Position numbers and translations under genes: made by a program. This document shows positions 6,188-14,310 of a stretch of DNA of 26,379 nucleotides, piece by piece. The notes beneath the pieces were generated by a model, which was given only the letters and a program-made list of their open reading frames with translations, made no database searches and had not been told where the DNA came from. The stretch comes from Desulfobacteraceae bacterium (GTDB taxonomy: Bacteria > Desulfobacterota > Desulfobacteria > Desulfobacterales > SURF-15). Within the stretch, counting starts at the first letter, position 1; every line of letters begins with the position of its first letter. The DNA is taken from the NCBI GenBank assembly GCA_003599475.1, contig QZKK01000059.1, positions 1 through 26,379 of the forward strand, read 5' to 3'.

Positions 6188-7813
6188 ATGACGCGAACCC
6201 GTCTTGCCTTTATCGCCCTGTGGATATGGATGTGGATGATCTCTCCCCTATCCGCCGAACAACCGAAAAAAAACATCGCCCTGGTGATCGGAAACAATCT
6301 CTATGAGAAAACCCCCCTGCTCAGCCCGGGCACCGACGCCAACACCATAGCGAAGACTTTGGAAAAATGCAATTTCATCGTTAGCAAAGGATTGAACCTC
6401 GATTCAACGGACATGAAAGAACGGATTTCCACTTTCGGGCAAGCGCTCAAAGAAGAAGGTGGAATCGGGATCTTCTACTTTTCCGGCCACGGAATCCAAG
6501 TGGACGGAAGAAATTATTTGGTACCGCTCCGATTCAAGGATTTCAATAAAGAGGACGTAAAATCCGGGTGCATCGAGATCGATTCCATCATCGAGACAAT
6601 GAAATCGGCAGGAAACCCGGTCAATATCATCATTCTGGATGCTGCCTATGCAGCCCCTTTCGGAAAAGATTTCGAACCCGAAAAACCCGGCTTGGCAAAA
6701 ATGGAAGCCCCCGAAGGTTTTATGATCATTTCGTCGGCGCAGCCGTCTGTTGCGGTGAAGGATACATCCTTCCGCCAGAGCCCTTTCACAGAAAAGCTTT
6801 CGAAGCATCTGATCACTCCGGAGCTGGATATCCGGGAAGCGCTCTTTAAAGTCCGGGAAGAGATCGAAAAGGCAACCAAAAAAAAACAATCCCCGGAAAT
6901 TACGGAAAAAATTTCCTCTGCCATCCATCTGTATTATCCAAAACGGGATTTTTTTCGTCTCCTCGCAGATATCAAACAGTTTACCGCCGAACGGAAGACC
7001 CTGTCCTTTGATGAAATTTCTGACCATTGGGAAGCGGTCTTGGACCGCTATCCGTATTGGAGCTCCAAGTCACAGTCCGAAGACCCGATCGAGCTGATCC
7101 TGGCTGCGATAAACGAAAACCCGGACGAAAACCTCTTCGAAATGGTCCCCCATTTCGATATCTCCCTGAAGAAGACAAACACCCTGGATATGGAGTTTCT
7201 CTATATTCCTCCGGGCAAATTCCTGAAAGGCAGCCCCTTTGATGAACCGAATCGGGAAGAGGATGAAAGGCAGCAGAATGTCACCATTCCGAATGGTTTT
7301 TTTATGCAGGCGACCGAAGTGACCCAGGGGCAATGGATGGCGGTCATGGGGAATAACCCCTCCGCTTTTGACGAATGCGGACCCGATTGCCCCGTGGAAA
7401 ATGTTTCATGGGACGATGTTCAGGAATTCGTCGAGCGGCTCAATACGCTCGAAGACACAGACGGATACCGCCTTCCATCCGAAACAGAGTGGGAGTATGC
7501 CGCCCGAGCGGGCAGCACCGGCTGGTTTTGTTTCGGAAGCAACCCGGAAAGATTCCCCGATTACGCCTGGTATAAGGAGAATTCGGCGAATCGAACGCAT
7601 CCGGTTTCACGGAAGATGCCGAACGAATGGGGTCTGTATGACGTCCACGGAAATGTTTGGGAGTGGTGCCAGGAAAAAGAGGGTGACTATCATCTCATCC
7701 GAGGCGGCAGTTGGTTCTATTCATTGCTGCACGCCCGATGTGCCAATCGCTTCTTTGCCTTTCCCGACGATCGAAACTATACGATCGGGTTCAGGCTGGT
7801 TAAGACCCAATGA
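6188..7813 (+). CDS. Exported pseudo-caspase fused to an FGE-sulfatase/C-type-lectin-fold domain
   Basis: 541 aa from the ATG at 6188, chosen because a signal peptide follows at once (cleavage near LSA-EQ, residue 23) and a GAAGGA site stands upstream. The open frame extends further up, but through repeats. Residues 28 to about 255 are a peptidase C14 (caspase/metacaspase) domain: IALVIGNNLY, then FSGHGIQ with the catalytic His101. The Cys block, usually ILDACR, is ILDAAY here, so Ala153 replaces the nucleophile. Residues 335-541 are an FGE-sulfatase domain: EVTQGQW, VSWDDVQEF, YRLPSETEWEYAARAG, GLYDVHGNVWEW, RGGSW. The active-site Cys pair of true formylglycine enzymes is absent. It is likely a periplasmic binding or scaffold protein rather than an enzyme; no partner gene is evident. 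Confidence 0.87.
   Translation: MTRTRLAFIALWIWMWMISPLSAEQPKKNIALVIGNNLYEKTPLLSPGTDANTIAKTLEKCNFIVSKGLNLDSTDMKERISTFGQALKEEGGIGIFYFSGHGIQVDGRNYLVPLRFKDFNKEDVKSGCIEIDSIIETMKSAGNPVNIIILDAAYAAPFGKDFEPEKPGLAKMEAPEGFMIISSAQPSVAVKDTSFRQSPFTEKLSKHLITPELDIREALFKVREEIEKATKKKQSPEITEKISSAIHLYYPKRDFFRLLADIKQFTAERKTLSFDEISDHWEAVLDRYPYWSSKSQSEDPIELILAAINENPDENLFEMVPHFDISLKKTNTLDMEFLYIPPGKFLKGSPFDEPNREEDERQQNVTIPNGFFMQATEVTQGQWMAVMGNNPSAFDECGPDCPVENVSWDDVQEFVERLNTLEDTDGYRLPSETEWEYAARAGSTGWFCFGSNPERFPDYAWYKENSANRTHPVSRKMPNEWGLYDVHGNVWEWCQEKEGDYHLIRGGSWFYSLLHARCANRFFAFPDDRNYTIGFRLVKTQ
7700..7813 (+). other. DGR variable-region-like C-terminus of the FGE domain
   Basis: The last 37 codons begin RGGSW (residues 505-509) and reach IGFRLV near the end. 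Between these anchors, fixed residues (A-R, A-N-R, P-D, R-N) alternate with blocks of mixed residues (FYSLLH, C, FFAF, D, YT). In diversity-generating retroelement targets the same frame carries variable residues that come from AAY codons in the template. Several codons in these blocks (TTC, TAT, CAC, TTC, TTT, GCC, TTT, GAT, TAT) keep a C or T third base, as AAY-derived codons would. No reverse transcriptase or template repeat lies in the window. Ordinary FGE domains share part of this pattern. Confidence 0.35.
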
Positions 7814-8131
7814 TTTCCATCGGCAAATCGGATGGATTCGATGTTCCCGCAGGATGCTTTCCGATTGCAGGCACCTGATTCTTAGACCCGCTGAAAAAGC
7901 CGCCCCCATTTGCTGCATTTCCGGTGATTTTCTGGGAAAAATGGAAATCTTCTTGACAAATCGGATAGATATCCATTAGGTATGCACCTGATGAAACAGA
8001 TGCAAAGGCTCCCCTCTTTACCATCGGAAACTCGATCCGAGTGGGGTTCCAATCGGGTCCGAATCGGGGGTTCGAGGCGAGTTCAGGGGAATTTATAGCG
8101 ATCGACATTATGGATGAAAGGAGCGGTTTCC
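7814..8131. other. Intergenic region and ihfA leader
   Basis: 318 nt between the caspase/FGE gene and ihfA. It holds a TTGACA box at 7953-7958 and a roughly 130-nt leader before ihfA. The leader has a GATCCGA/TCGGG-rich stretch (8032-8075: TCGATCCGAG, CGGGTCCGAATCGGGGG) but no clear terminator, riboswitch or gene. Confidence 0.5.
7953..7982 (+). promoter_or_regulatory. Possible sigma-70 promoter of ihfA
   Basis: A consensus -35 box TTGACA (7953-7958) is followed 17-18 nt later by TTAGGT/TAGGTA, a weak -10 match. It is the best candidate ahead of ihfA; the -10 quality keeps confidence low. Confidence 0.35.
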
Positions 8132-8425
8132 ATGGCGCTTACGAAGGCAGATATCATCGAGGTTATTTACGCTGAACTGGGGCTTCCCAAGAATCGCTGT
8201 GCAGAAATTGTCGAAGCGATGCTGGAACTGATGAAAAGTGCTCTCGAAAAGGGAGAAGATGTCCTTATCAGCGGATTCGGTAAATTTTGTGTCCGGGATA
8301 AAAAGGAAAGGAGAGGCAGAAATCCGGCCACAGGCGATGACTTGTTGCTTGATAAGCGACGGGTGGTTACATTCAAATGCTCCCACCTCTTAAGAGATAA
8401 AGTCAATTCTTCGCACCCGGCATAG
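8132..8425 (+). CDS. ihfA: Integration host factor alpha-like DNA-bending protein
   Basis: 97 aa. The start at 8132 (MALTKADIIE) is chosen over an in-frame ATG at 8114, because AAAGGAG within 8117-8123 is the natural ribosome binding site for it. The whole length fits the HU/IHF fold. The DNA-intercalating arm GRNPATGDD and RRVVTF match IHF-alpha rather than HU (HU has NPxTGE/KEI and AxxVPxF patterns). It bends DNA, assisting recombination, sigma-54 promoters and chromosome structure. It stands alone, not next to pheT as in many proteobacteria, so it may be one of several IHF/HU paralogues. Confidence 0.9.
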   Translation: MALTKADIIEVIYAELGLPKNRCAEIVEAMLELMKSALEKGEDVLISGFGKFCVRDKKERRGRNPATGDDLLLDKRRVVTFKCSHLLRDKVNSSHPA

Positions 8426-8667
8426 ACTCCCGTTCTGTCGGAAAACTGACGGAAAGCCGGAAAGACCGGAAAGATTGGATTGTCTCGGATCTTCGGTCTC
8501 GATTGCCTTGGCTCCGATTGATTCCGATCCTTCCGCTTCAGCAGCTTATCCGCTGCACGCAGTTGTCCGATTGAAGAAATTTCAGAATTAAAGCAAAAAA
8601 AGAACCGTCCGATGTAAACCAGAGGAGCTTGCAGACACAGCTCAAAAATTCAGAGGAGAAGGACAAT

Positions 8668-10140
8668 ATGTCGAATTCAGAAAGCGTTTCGATGTATGAA
8701 GAAAGGATCAAAGCGCTGGAAAATGAGGTTCTTCACCTCAAGCTCAGGGAGTCCGTTCTGAAAGAATCGGGGGTGCGGCTCCAGCATCTTTTCAACGGAG
8801 CCGGGGATGCTATTTTCATCCTGGATAAAGATGCAAACTTTGTCGATGTGAACGACGGGGCCATGCATCTGACCGGGTACTCCAAACAGGAGCTCATCGG
8901 CAGATCCATCCACTTTATTCATGACGAAAAGGGAGTAAACGACTTTCAAATCTTCTTCGATCGCATCATGAACGGGGAAGCGGTCACATTTGAAACCAGA
9001 ATCGACCGAAAAGATAAATCGAACGTTGACATCGAATGCAGCAGCCGCAGGATCGTCGTTCAGGAAATCCCATATTCGCATATGGTGGCACGCGACATCA
9101 CCGAAAGAAAGCAGGCACAGGCTCTGCTGCTGGAGAGCGAAGAGCGGTATCGAACGCTTTTTGAACAGAACCCGATCGAAACCATCATCGTGGATCGTGA
9201 GGGACGGGTGAGCAGATACAACCTGGCCAAAAAAAGATCCGGCAACCGTCTGCCGGGAATCGGCGATATCATGTATAAGGAATACGCCCGCAAACACGAG
9301 ATCGACATGTACGGTGCGATGATGGGTTGCATCCGAACCGGAAAAAGTAAAGACTTTCCCGTGCTCAAGTATGAAGATCGATTTCTCAGGATCAACATCT
9401 CTCCGTTTCCGGGCGGCGCCATCATCACGTCAATCGATATTACGGACCACAAACGAGTCGAAGAAGCCCTGCGACTCAGCGAAGAACGATTCAGAACGGC
9501 ATTCGAGACGAGCCCGGATGCCATACAGATCATCCGCAGTGGAGACGGCGTCTATATCGATGTAAACGAAGGATTCACGGAGCTGACAGGATTTTCCCGA
9601 GATGAGGTTATCAATCGATCCTCCTTTCGTCTCAGCATCTGGGATGATGCTTCGGAACTCGAAAATTTTACGCGTCTTCTCCAGGAGCAGCGATACGTAA
9701 GAAACATGCAGGTCAGGTTTCGTTTGAAAAACGGAAAAGTTCGCATCGGTCTGATCTCTGCCCGAATGATGGTCTGGAACAATGAGCCCCATATCCTTTC
9801 GGTCACCCGTGATATCGACGATCTGAAAAAAGCAGAGGCCGATGTCCGGAAAATGGAAGAGGATCGTAAACAGAAAGAACGCCTTCAGATCATTCTGGAA
9901 ACGGCGGGCGCGGTTTGCCATGAGTTGAACCAGCCCCTAATGGCGATTTCCGGTTATTCGGAGCTGATCCTGATGGGACTTGAAAAGTCCGACCCGCTGT
10001 ATGCGAAAAATCTGAAAATCCTGGAACAGGTTACGCGAATGGGGGAAATCACCGGAAAACTGATGGGAATTACAAAATACAAGACCAAAAGATTCGGAAA
10101 GGGCGGAAAGATTATCGATATCGATGAAGCTTCCCAATAG
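8668..10140 (+). CDS. Three-PAS histidine kinase-like sensor with DHp but no ATPase domain
   Basis: 490 aa from the ATG at 8668, preceded by GGAGAAGG; a TTG start at 8629 is possible but less good. Order: short coiled coil (about 8-35), PAS1 (about 36-150, ending VARDITERKQA), a more divergent PAS2 (about 160-270, ending TSIDITDHKRVEEA), PAS3 (about 275-395, ending VTRDIDDLKKAEA), coiled coil, and DHp/HisKA with H-box AVCHELNQPL (phospho-acceptor His418). The protein stops some 70 residues after this His, at KIIDIDEASQ; the N, G1 and G2 boxes of the ATP-binding domain are missing. No membrane segment or signal peptide, so it is cytoplasmic. It could receive or pass phosphate with a partner kinase. 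No response regulator gene is adjacent. Confidence 0.9.
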   Translation: MSNSESVSMYEERIKALENEVLHLKLRESVLKESGVRLQHLFNGAGDAIFILDKDANFVDVNDGAMHLTGYSKQELIGRSIHFIHDEKGVNDFQIFFDRIMNGEAVTFETRIDRKDKSNVDIECSSRRIVVQEIPYSHMVARDITERKQAQALLLESEERYRTLFEQNPIETIIVDREGRVSRYNLAKKRSGNRLPGIGDIMYKEYARKHEIDMYGAMMGCIRTGKSKDFPVLKYEDRFLRINISPFPGGAIITSIDITDHKRVEEALRLSEERFRTAFETSPDAIQIIRSGDGVYIDVNEGFTELTGFSRDEVINRSSFRLSIWDDASELENFTRLLQEQRYVRNMQVRFRLKNGKVRIGLISARMMVWNNEPHILSVTRDIDDLKKAEADVRKMEEDRKQKERLQIILETAGAVCHELNQPLMAISGYSELILMGLEKSDPLYAKNLKILEQVTRMGEITGKLMGITKYKTKRFGKGGKIIDIDEASQ

Positions 10141-10248
10141 GAAGTGGACAACCGACGTCGTCGACCATCGTGTGAGAGGTCTTTCGGATTGTGTTCTCTG
10201 TTTCTCTCGACATCTTGTCCCACTCCAATCTTTACTCTTCGGATCGGA

Positions 10249-10485
10249 TCAGTAGAAAAGATAATCGATCGTCCCGTGAAGGCAGCGGTCGATTCCCTGA
10301 AGAACCCGCTCATAACCGGCAGGGCTGCCCTCCCGGGCGGTATCCCGGCATTCTTCCCGGGTGTATGTCAGGCATTCGGCTCTGGATTGCCCTTGAAGGT
10401 TCCTGCAAGGATCCTGTTTGTGCAGGTCTGCCGAGGCACAGGCTCCCAGAAAGAGCATCGAAAACAAGATTGCATACCTCCGCAT
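10249..10485 (-). CDS. Small Cys-rich lipoprotein, function unknown
   Basis: 78 aa. A short signal peptide ends in the lipobox LGAC, with lipidated Cys16. After it there are four further Cys (27, 38, 46, 68) in a 62-residue mature part, enough for two disulfides, which fits an exported location. The mature part is polar and helical in look (AECLTYTREECRDTARE). The start is preceded by AGGAGAGG. I do not recognise a family. It is the last gene of the minus-strand run, 77 nt behind the alpha/beta hydrolase, and may be cotranscribed. Confidence 0.7.
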   Translation of the reverse strand: MRRYAILFSMLFLGACASADLHKQDPCRNLQGQSRAECLTYTREECRDTAREGSPAGYERVLQGIDRCLHGTIDYLFY

Positions 10486-10562
10486 CGGTCATCCTCTCCT
10501 GCCAGTTTCGTTGTTAGACCGAGTTTTATGCCTGCAAAAACCGAGCCGATTCGATCGGCTGT

Positions 10563-11360
10563 TTATCCGGCAGATTGACCCGTAAGAAAAGCAATCAATG
10601 CCCGGTTGAAATACTGCGCCTGCTCGATGTTCGACAGATGGGCTGCGGACACAAGTATTACCAGCTTGGAGTCTCGAATACGGGAATGGATCGCTTTGGC
10701 AGCCTCGACCGGAGTTCCAGGATCTTCTTCGCCCACGATAACCAGCGTAGGCAATGCAATTTTCGAGAGGCGCTCGAGATAATTGAGACGGCGGATCGCC
10801 TCGGAGCACCCGATATAGCCGTCGACCGGGGTGGAAAGAATTTGGCTTCTAATCAATTCGACATGGGGAGGGCTCTGTTCCAAATACGGCTGAGTGAACC
10901 ATCGTTCCAGCGTCTGTTGAGCCAGAGCCTGCATGCCCTTGTTTCTTGCCTTCTCGATCCTTTCTTCCCATACGGGCTGAGCCTGGTGCGGGATAACGGC
11001 GGCCGTATCACAGAGTGTCAAACTCTTCAAACGATCCGGATGATTCAATGCAAGAGACTGGCCGATCATACCGCCCATGGACAATCCGACAAAGTGGACA
11101 CGATCGATCCGGAGAGCATCCAGTAAGGCAAGCGCATCATCGGCAAGCTGTTCCAGAGTATAGGTGCCTTTTGGAGCGCTGCTGCCGCCATGCCCGCGGG
11201 TATCGAAACGGAGTACCCGGAAATGGGGAAGTAGAACCTCCATCTGCGGATTCCACATCACCATGCTGCAGGCAAGCGAATGACTCAGCATCACTACCGG
11301 CAGTTCTTCTTTGCCGGTCAACTCATAATGAATCTCTATCCCATTGGCTTCAACTTTCAT
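10563..11360 (-). CDS. Alpha/beta hydrolase, 3-oxoadipate enol-lactonase (PcaD)-like
   Basis: 265 aa, full-length alpha/beta hydrolase. Nucleophile elbow GLSMGG with Ser94, acid Asp213 in GEEDPGTP, and His241 in AAHLSNIEQ. The strand-loop FDTRGHGGSSAP holds the usual HG-type motif. Among named families the sequence is nearest to PcaD-type enol-lactonases, but no other protocatechuate gene is present and specificity cannot be read from sequence. AGGAG precedes the start. It follows the first aminotransferase by only 32 nt, so both probably act in one catabolic route. Confidence 0.85.
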   Translation of the reverse strand: MKVEANGIEIHYELTGKEELPVVMLSHSLACSMVMWNPQMEVLLPHFRVLRFDTRGHGGSSAPKGTYTLEQLADDALALLDALRIDRVHFVGLSMGGMIGQSLALNHPDRLKSLTLCDTAAVIPHQAQPVWEERIEKARNKGMQALAQQTLERWFTQPYLEQSPPHVELIRSQILSTPVDGYIGCSEAIRRLNYLERLSKIALPTLVIVGEEDPGTPVEAAKAIHSRIRDSKLVILVSAAHLSNIEQAQYFNRALIAFLTGQSAG

Positions 11361-11392
11361 GATAGATTCTCCTGTTCCGGATTCCTGTCATT

Positions 11393-12778
11393 CTATATCC
11401 TGGCTGTATCCTGGACTTTGCACCCCTTCTGCCCCTTCCCTCCTTCCCTTTCGATCAATTCCGGCCAGATCTCCTCGATGACCGGTTTGAGCTCTTTTAA
11501 AAGGTCTTCTGCCGCAGCCAATGCCATTTCGATTTCCTTTTGGCGCATCGGAGTGGACATGACGTACATTCCCCTGGATGCCGAAAAGATGCCCCTTTCC
11601 AGCATGCCCAGATAAAAGAGATGCATGATCTCTTTATTCGCCGCTTGCGCAGACCTCGCGTCCACAACCGATTCATCACCGAAATGGATATTCTGAAGCG
11701 AACCGATGCCGGTTACCTGCCCCTTGATATCGAGTCGGTCAAAAATCGATTGCATTCCTTCTGCAAATGATTCACCCAGTCTGTTGATTCGATCGATTTC
11801 CATTTCATTCAGTTGCAGGAGCGTGGCGACTCCGGCTGCCGCAGTCATCGGATTGGCGTTGAGCGTTCCGGAATGGTGCACCTTGTGCACAGCGGGGGAA
11901 AAGAGCTGCATGAGATCTTCGCGACCGCCGACCGCCCCCACCGGGAAGCCTCCGCCGATGATCTTTCCCATCGTTGTCAGATCGGGTTCGATGCCGCATA
12001 TGCTCTGAAGGCCTCCCATGGCGAGCCTGAGGCTTATCACCTCATCCAGTATAAGAAGAATGCCGTTTTCTTCGGTGATCTTTCTCAAGAATTGGAGGTA
12101 TCCGTTTCTTGGTGGAATCATACCGGCAGCACCCATTGCCCCTTCGACGATCATTGCGGCAAGCCTCTCCTTGTTTCCGGCAATCGCTTTCTCTGCAGCC
12201 TCCTTGTCGTTGTAGGGAACGATCAGGGAATCTCCAGCGGCGCTCCTGGGCAAGCCGGGCGCATCGGTGGGGGATACGACAGGATCGTAGCTGCCATGAT
12301 AGCAGCCTTCGGTCTTTAGGACCAGATCCTTTCCCGTGTACCCTCTGGCAAGACGCAATGCCATCATTACCGCTTCCGTCCCCGAGTTGGTGAACCTTAT
12401 TTTATCAACCGATTTTACCCTGGAGCAGATCAGCTCGGCCCACTGCACGACTTTCGGTATCAGAGCTCCCAAGGCTGTTCCCCTGCCTGCCTGTTCTCGG
12501 ACCGCGGATACGACTCCGGGATTGGCATGGCCAAGAATCATCGTCGAATAGCAGTTGTGGAAATCGATGTACCGGTTGCCGTCGACATCGGTGAATCCGT
12601 GGCCCTCGGCTCTTTCGACCCAGATCGGATAAGGGGGATACCATATGGATGTACGGGTGTCCCCTCCGGGCATATATTTTTCTGCGCCCTTCAAGGTACG
12701 AAGCGATTGTGGATTCCTTTTTCGATAGACTTCTTCGTATTTTTGGATGGTCTCCCTTTTCCTTTGTTCCCGTTCCAT
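11393..12778 (-). CDS. Class III PLP aminotransferase, glutamate-1-semialdehyde aminomutase-like
   Basis: 461 aa. Aminotransferase class III with NSGTEAVMMALRLAR (131-145), the PLP-binding Asp245 in LILDEV and the Schiff-base Lys272 in TTMGKIIGGGFPVG. Overall it resembles HemL/GSAM, but the long N-terminus and the neighbourhood (hydrolase, second aminotransferase) suggest an amino-acid or amine substrate instead of heme synthesis. The last dozen residues (GQKGCKVQDTARI) are encoded by a period-11 direct repeat of TATCCTGG (11396-11414) and look like read-through into spacer DNA. A ribosome binding site GGAAGGGG stands before the start. Confidence 0.85.
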   Translation of the reverse strand: MEREQRKRETIQKYEEVYRKRNPQSLRTLKGAEKYMPGGDTRTSIWYPPYPIWVERAEGHGFTDVDGNRYIDFHNCYSTMILGHANPGVVSAVREQAGRGTALGALIPKVVQWAELICSRVKSVDKIRFTNSGTEAVMMALRLARGYTGKDLVLKTEGCYHGSYDPVVSPTDAPGLPRSAAGDSLIVPYNDKEAAEKAIAGNKERLAAMIVEGAMGAAGMIPPRNGYLQFLRKITEENGILLILDEVISLRLAMGGLQSICGIEPDLTTMGKIIGGGFPVGAVGGREDLMQLFSPAVHKVHHSGTLNANPMTAAAGVATLLQLNEMEIDRINRLGESFAEGMQSIFDRLDIKGQVTGIGSLQNIHFGDESVVDARSAQAANKEIMHLFYLGMLERGIFSASRGMYVMSTPMRQKEIEMALAAAEDLLKELKPVIEEIWPELIEREGGKGQKGCKVQDTARI

Positions 12779-12854
12779 CTGATTCCCCTTCCGACTTACG
12801 GCCTGAAATGGTTATCGATCATGCCCTGACTAGTCTTCTCATCTTCTCCGTCCT

Positions 12855-12878
12855 CTGTCATCTGTCGTCTGTCATCTG
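12855..12878. repeat. CTGTCRT heptamer tandem repeat
   Basis: CTGTCAT, CTGTCGT, CTGTCAT, CTG follow each other exactly in the 123-nt gap between the two aminotransferase genes. No inverted partner arm is visible nearby. The remaining gap is C/T-rich on the plus strand (TCTTCTCATCTTCTCCGTCC) and holds no gene. Confidence 0.7.
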
Positions 12879-12901
12879 CTCTACTCCTTCTGCCATGTCC
12901 C

Positions 12902-14248
12902 TTAAAACCCCGCCTCCTTTTCAACCTGCCAAAGAGCGGTATCCAGAATGGCGATCATGTCATCGATCTGCGCTTCAGTGATGACAAACGGGGGACCCAA
13001 TTGGATCATATCGCCGGATTGTCCGCGGTTGCAGCCGCTTGAGGCCTGTATAATCAGTCCGAGATCCATGGCAACATCGTGCAGCCGCTGGCTGAACTTG
13101 AGCTTGGGAGCCATCGTCTCCCGGGTTCTTTTATCTTTTACAAACTCAATTCCGATTTGAAGCCCTTTCCCTCGGATGTCTCCCACGGAAGGATGTTTCC
13201 TTAACTCTTCCAAGCGCATGAAAGCGTATTTGCCCATCTCGGAGCATCGTTCCACCAGATGGTGTTTTTCCATATACTCGATATTTTTCAAGCCGACCGC
13301 GCATCCGAGCGGGTTCCCGGCATAGGTGTGTCCGGGTCCGAAGTTCCCCGAAGCATCGGCGATGGTGTCTGCAAGTTTGGACGAAATCATCGCTCCGGCA
13401 ATCGGGTAGTACCCCCCTGTGACGCCTTTTCCTATGGCCATGATATCAGGGGCTACATTGAAATGCTGATATCCGAAAAACTTACCCGTCCTTCCAAAGC
13501 CGGTCATCACCTCATCCAATATCAGCAGCACGCCATAGCGGCTGCAAATCTCTCGTATCTTCTCGAAATAATCGATTCTCGGAACCGCAGCACAGAGCGA
13601 GGTTCCGGAGATGGGCTCTGCGATGAAAGCGGATATGGTTTCAGGTCCTTCGACCTGAATGGCATCGTTTAAAGCCGCGGCGCACTCAAGCCGGCAGTTT
13701 TCGGGTTGCTTACCGAACCAGCATCGGTAGCAATATGCTGGAGGAATATGATTGAAGTCGCGCAGGTAAGGCGTGTAATCGACTCTTCTATGGTACATTC
13801 CCGACCAGGAAAGCGCCCCGTTCGTGCTGCCGTGATAGGCATGCCAACGAGAGATGATCTTGTGCCTGGCAGGCTCTCCATTGTCCAAATGATACTTTCT
13901 TGCCAGTTTGACCGCAAGCTCGGTAGCCTCCGAGCCCCCGCAGACAAAAAAGACTTTGTCCATGGTCCCGCCGGTAAGCTCGCAGGCTTTTGCGGCAAGG
14001 TCCTCGAGAGGCCGGCTGTTGAAATCGACCCTGTAGGAGAAGGCGACTTTTCCAGCCTGGTCTTTCATGACCTGGGCGATTTCTTCGATGCCGTGGCCGG
14101 TATTGACGACAATCGTTCCGCCCGCGCCGTCGATGTAACGCTTTCCCTGTTCGTCAAAGAGGTATATCCCTTCCCCGTGCTCCACGTAGGGGTAGCGTTT
14201 TCGCATGTCTGTATTTAAAATATGCGTCTTTTCAAACCTGTTCTGCAT
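12902..14248 (-). CDS. Class III PLP aminotransferase with four-Cys insert
   Basis: 448 aa. PLP-binding GGSEATELAVKLAR (104-117), the Asp245 of LILDEVMTGFGR and the Lys274 of AIGKGVTGG are all present, so it should be active. An insert at 173-189 has Cys spaced C-x2-C-x8-C-x3-C (CYRC, then C185 and C189). This occurs in a known branch of class III aminotransferases and may bind zinc. Substrate is unknown; omega-amino acids or amines are usual for the class. AAAGGAGA precedes the start. It lies 62 nt behind the Cys-cluster gene and 123 nt ahead of the second aminotransferase, all on the same strand. Confidence 0.88.
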   Translation of the reverse strand: MQNRFEKTHILNTDMRKRYPYVEHGEGIYLFDEQGKRYIDGAGGTIVVNTGHGIEEIAQVMKDQAGKVAFSYRVDFNSRPLEDLAAKACELTGGTMDKVFFVCGGSEATELAVKLARKYHLDNGEPARHKIISRWHAYHGSTNGALSWSGMYHRRVDYTPYLRDFNHIPPAYCYRCWFGKQPENCRLECAAALNDAIQVEGPETISAFIAEPISGTSLCAAVPRIDYFEKIREICSRYGVLLILDEVMTGFGRTGKFFGYQHFNVAPDIMAIGKGVTGGYYPIAGAMISSKLADTIADASGNFGPGHTYAGNPLGCAVGLKNIEYMEKHHLVERCSEMGKYAFMRLEELRKHPSVGDIRGKGLQIGIEFVKDKRTRETMAPKLKFSQRLHDVAMDLGLIIQASSGCNRGQSGDMIQLGPPFVITEAQIDDMIAILDTALWQVEKEAGF

Positions 14249-14310
14249 TATGAATCTCCTTTCGATTTAAAGCGGAAGCGATCTTCGGTCCGATCGGTCC
14301 GTCGCCTTGG

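Noticed and set aside
6188..7813. Active sulfatase-maturing formylglycine enzyme
   Set aside because: The Cys pair needed for catalysis is absent after RGGSW, and no sulfatase gene is nearby.
11393..12778. True HemL (glutamate-1-semialdehyde aminomutase)
   Set aside because: The resemblance is to the class as a whole. The extended N-terminus and the catabolic-looking neighbours give no support for tetrapyrrole synthesis.
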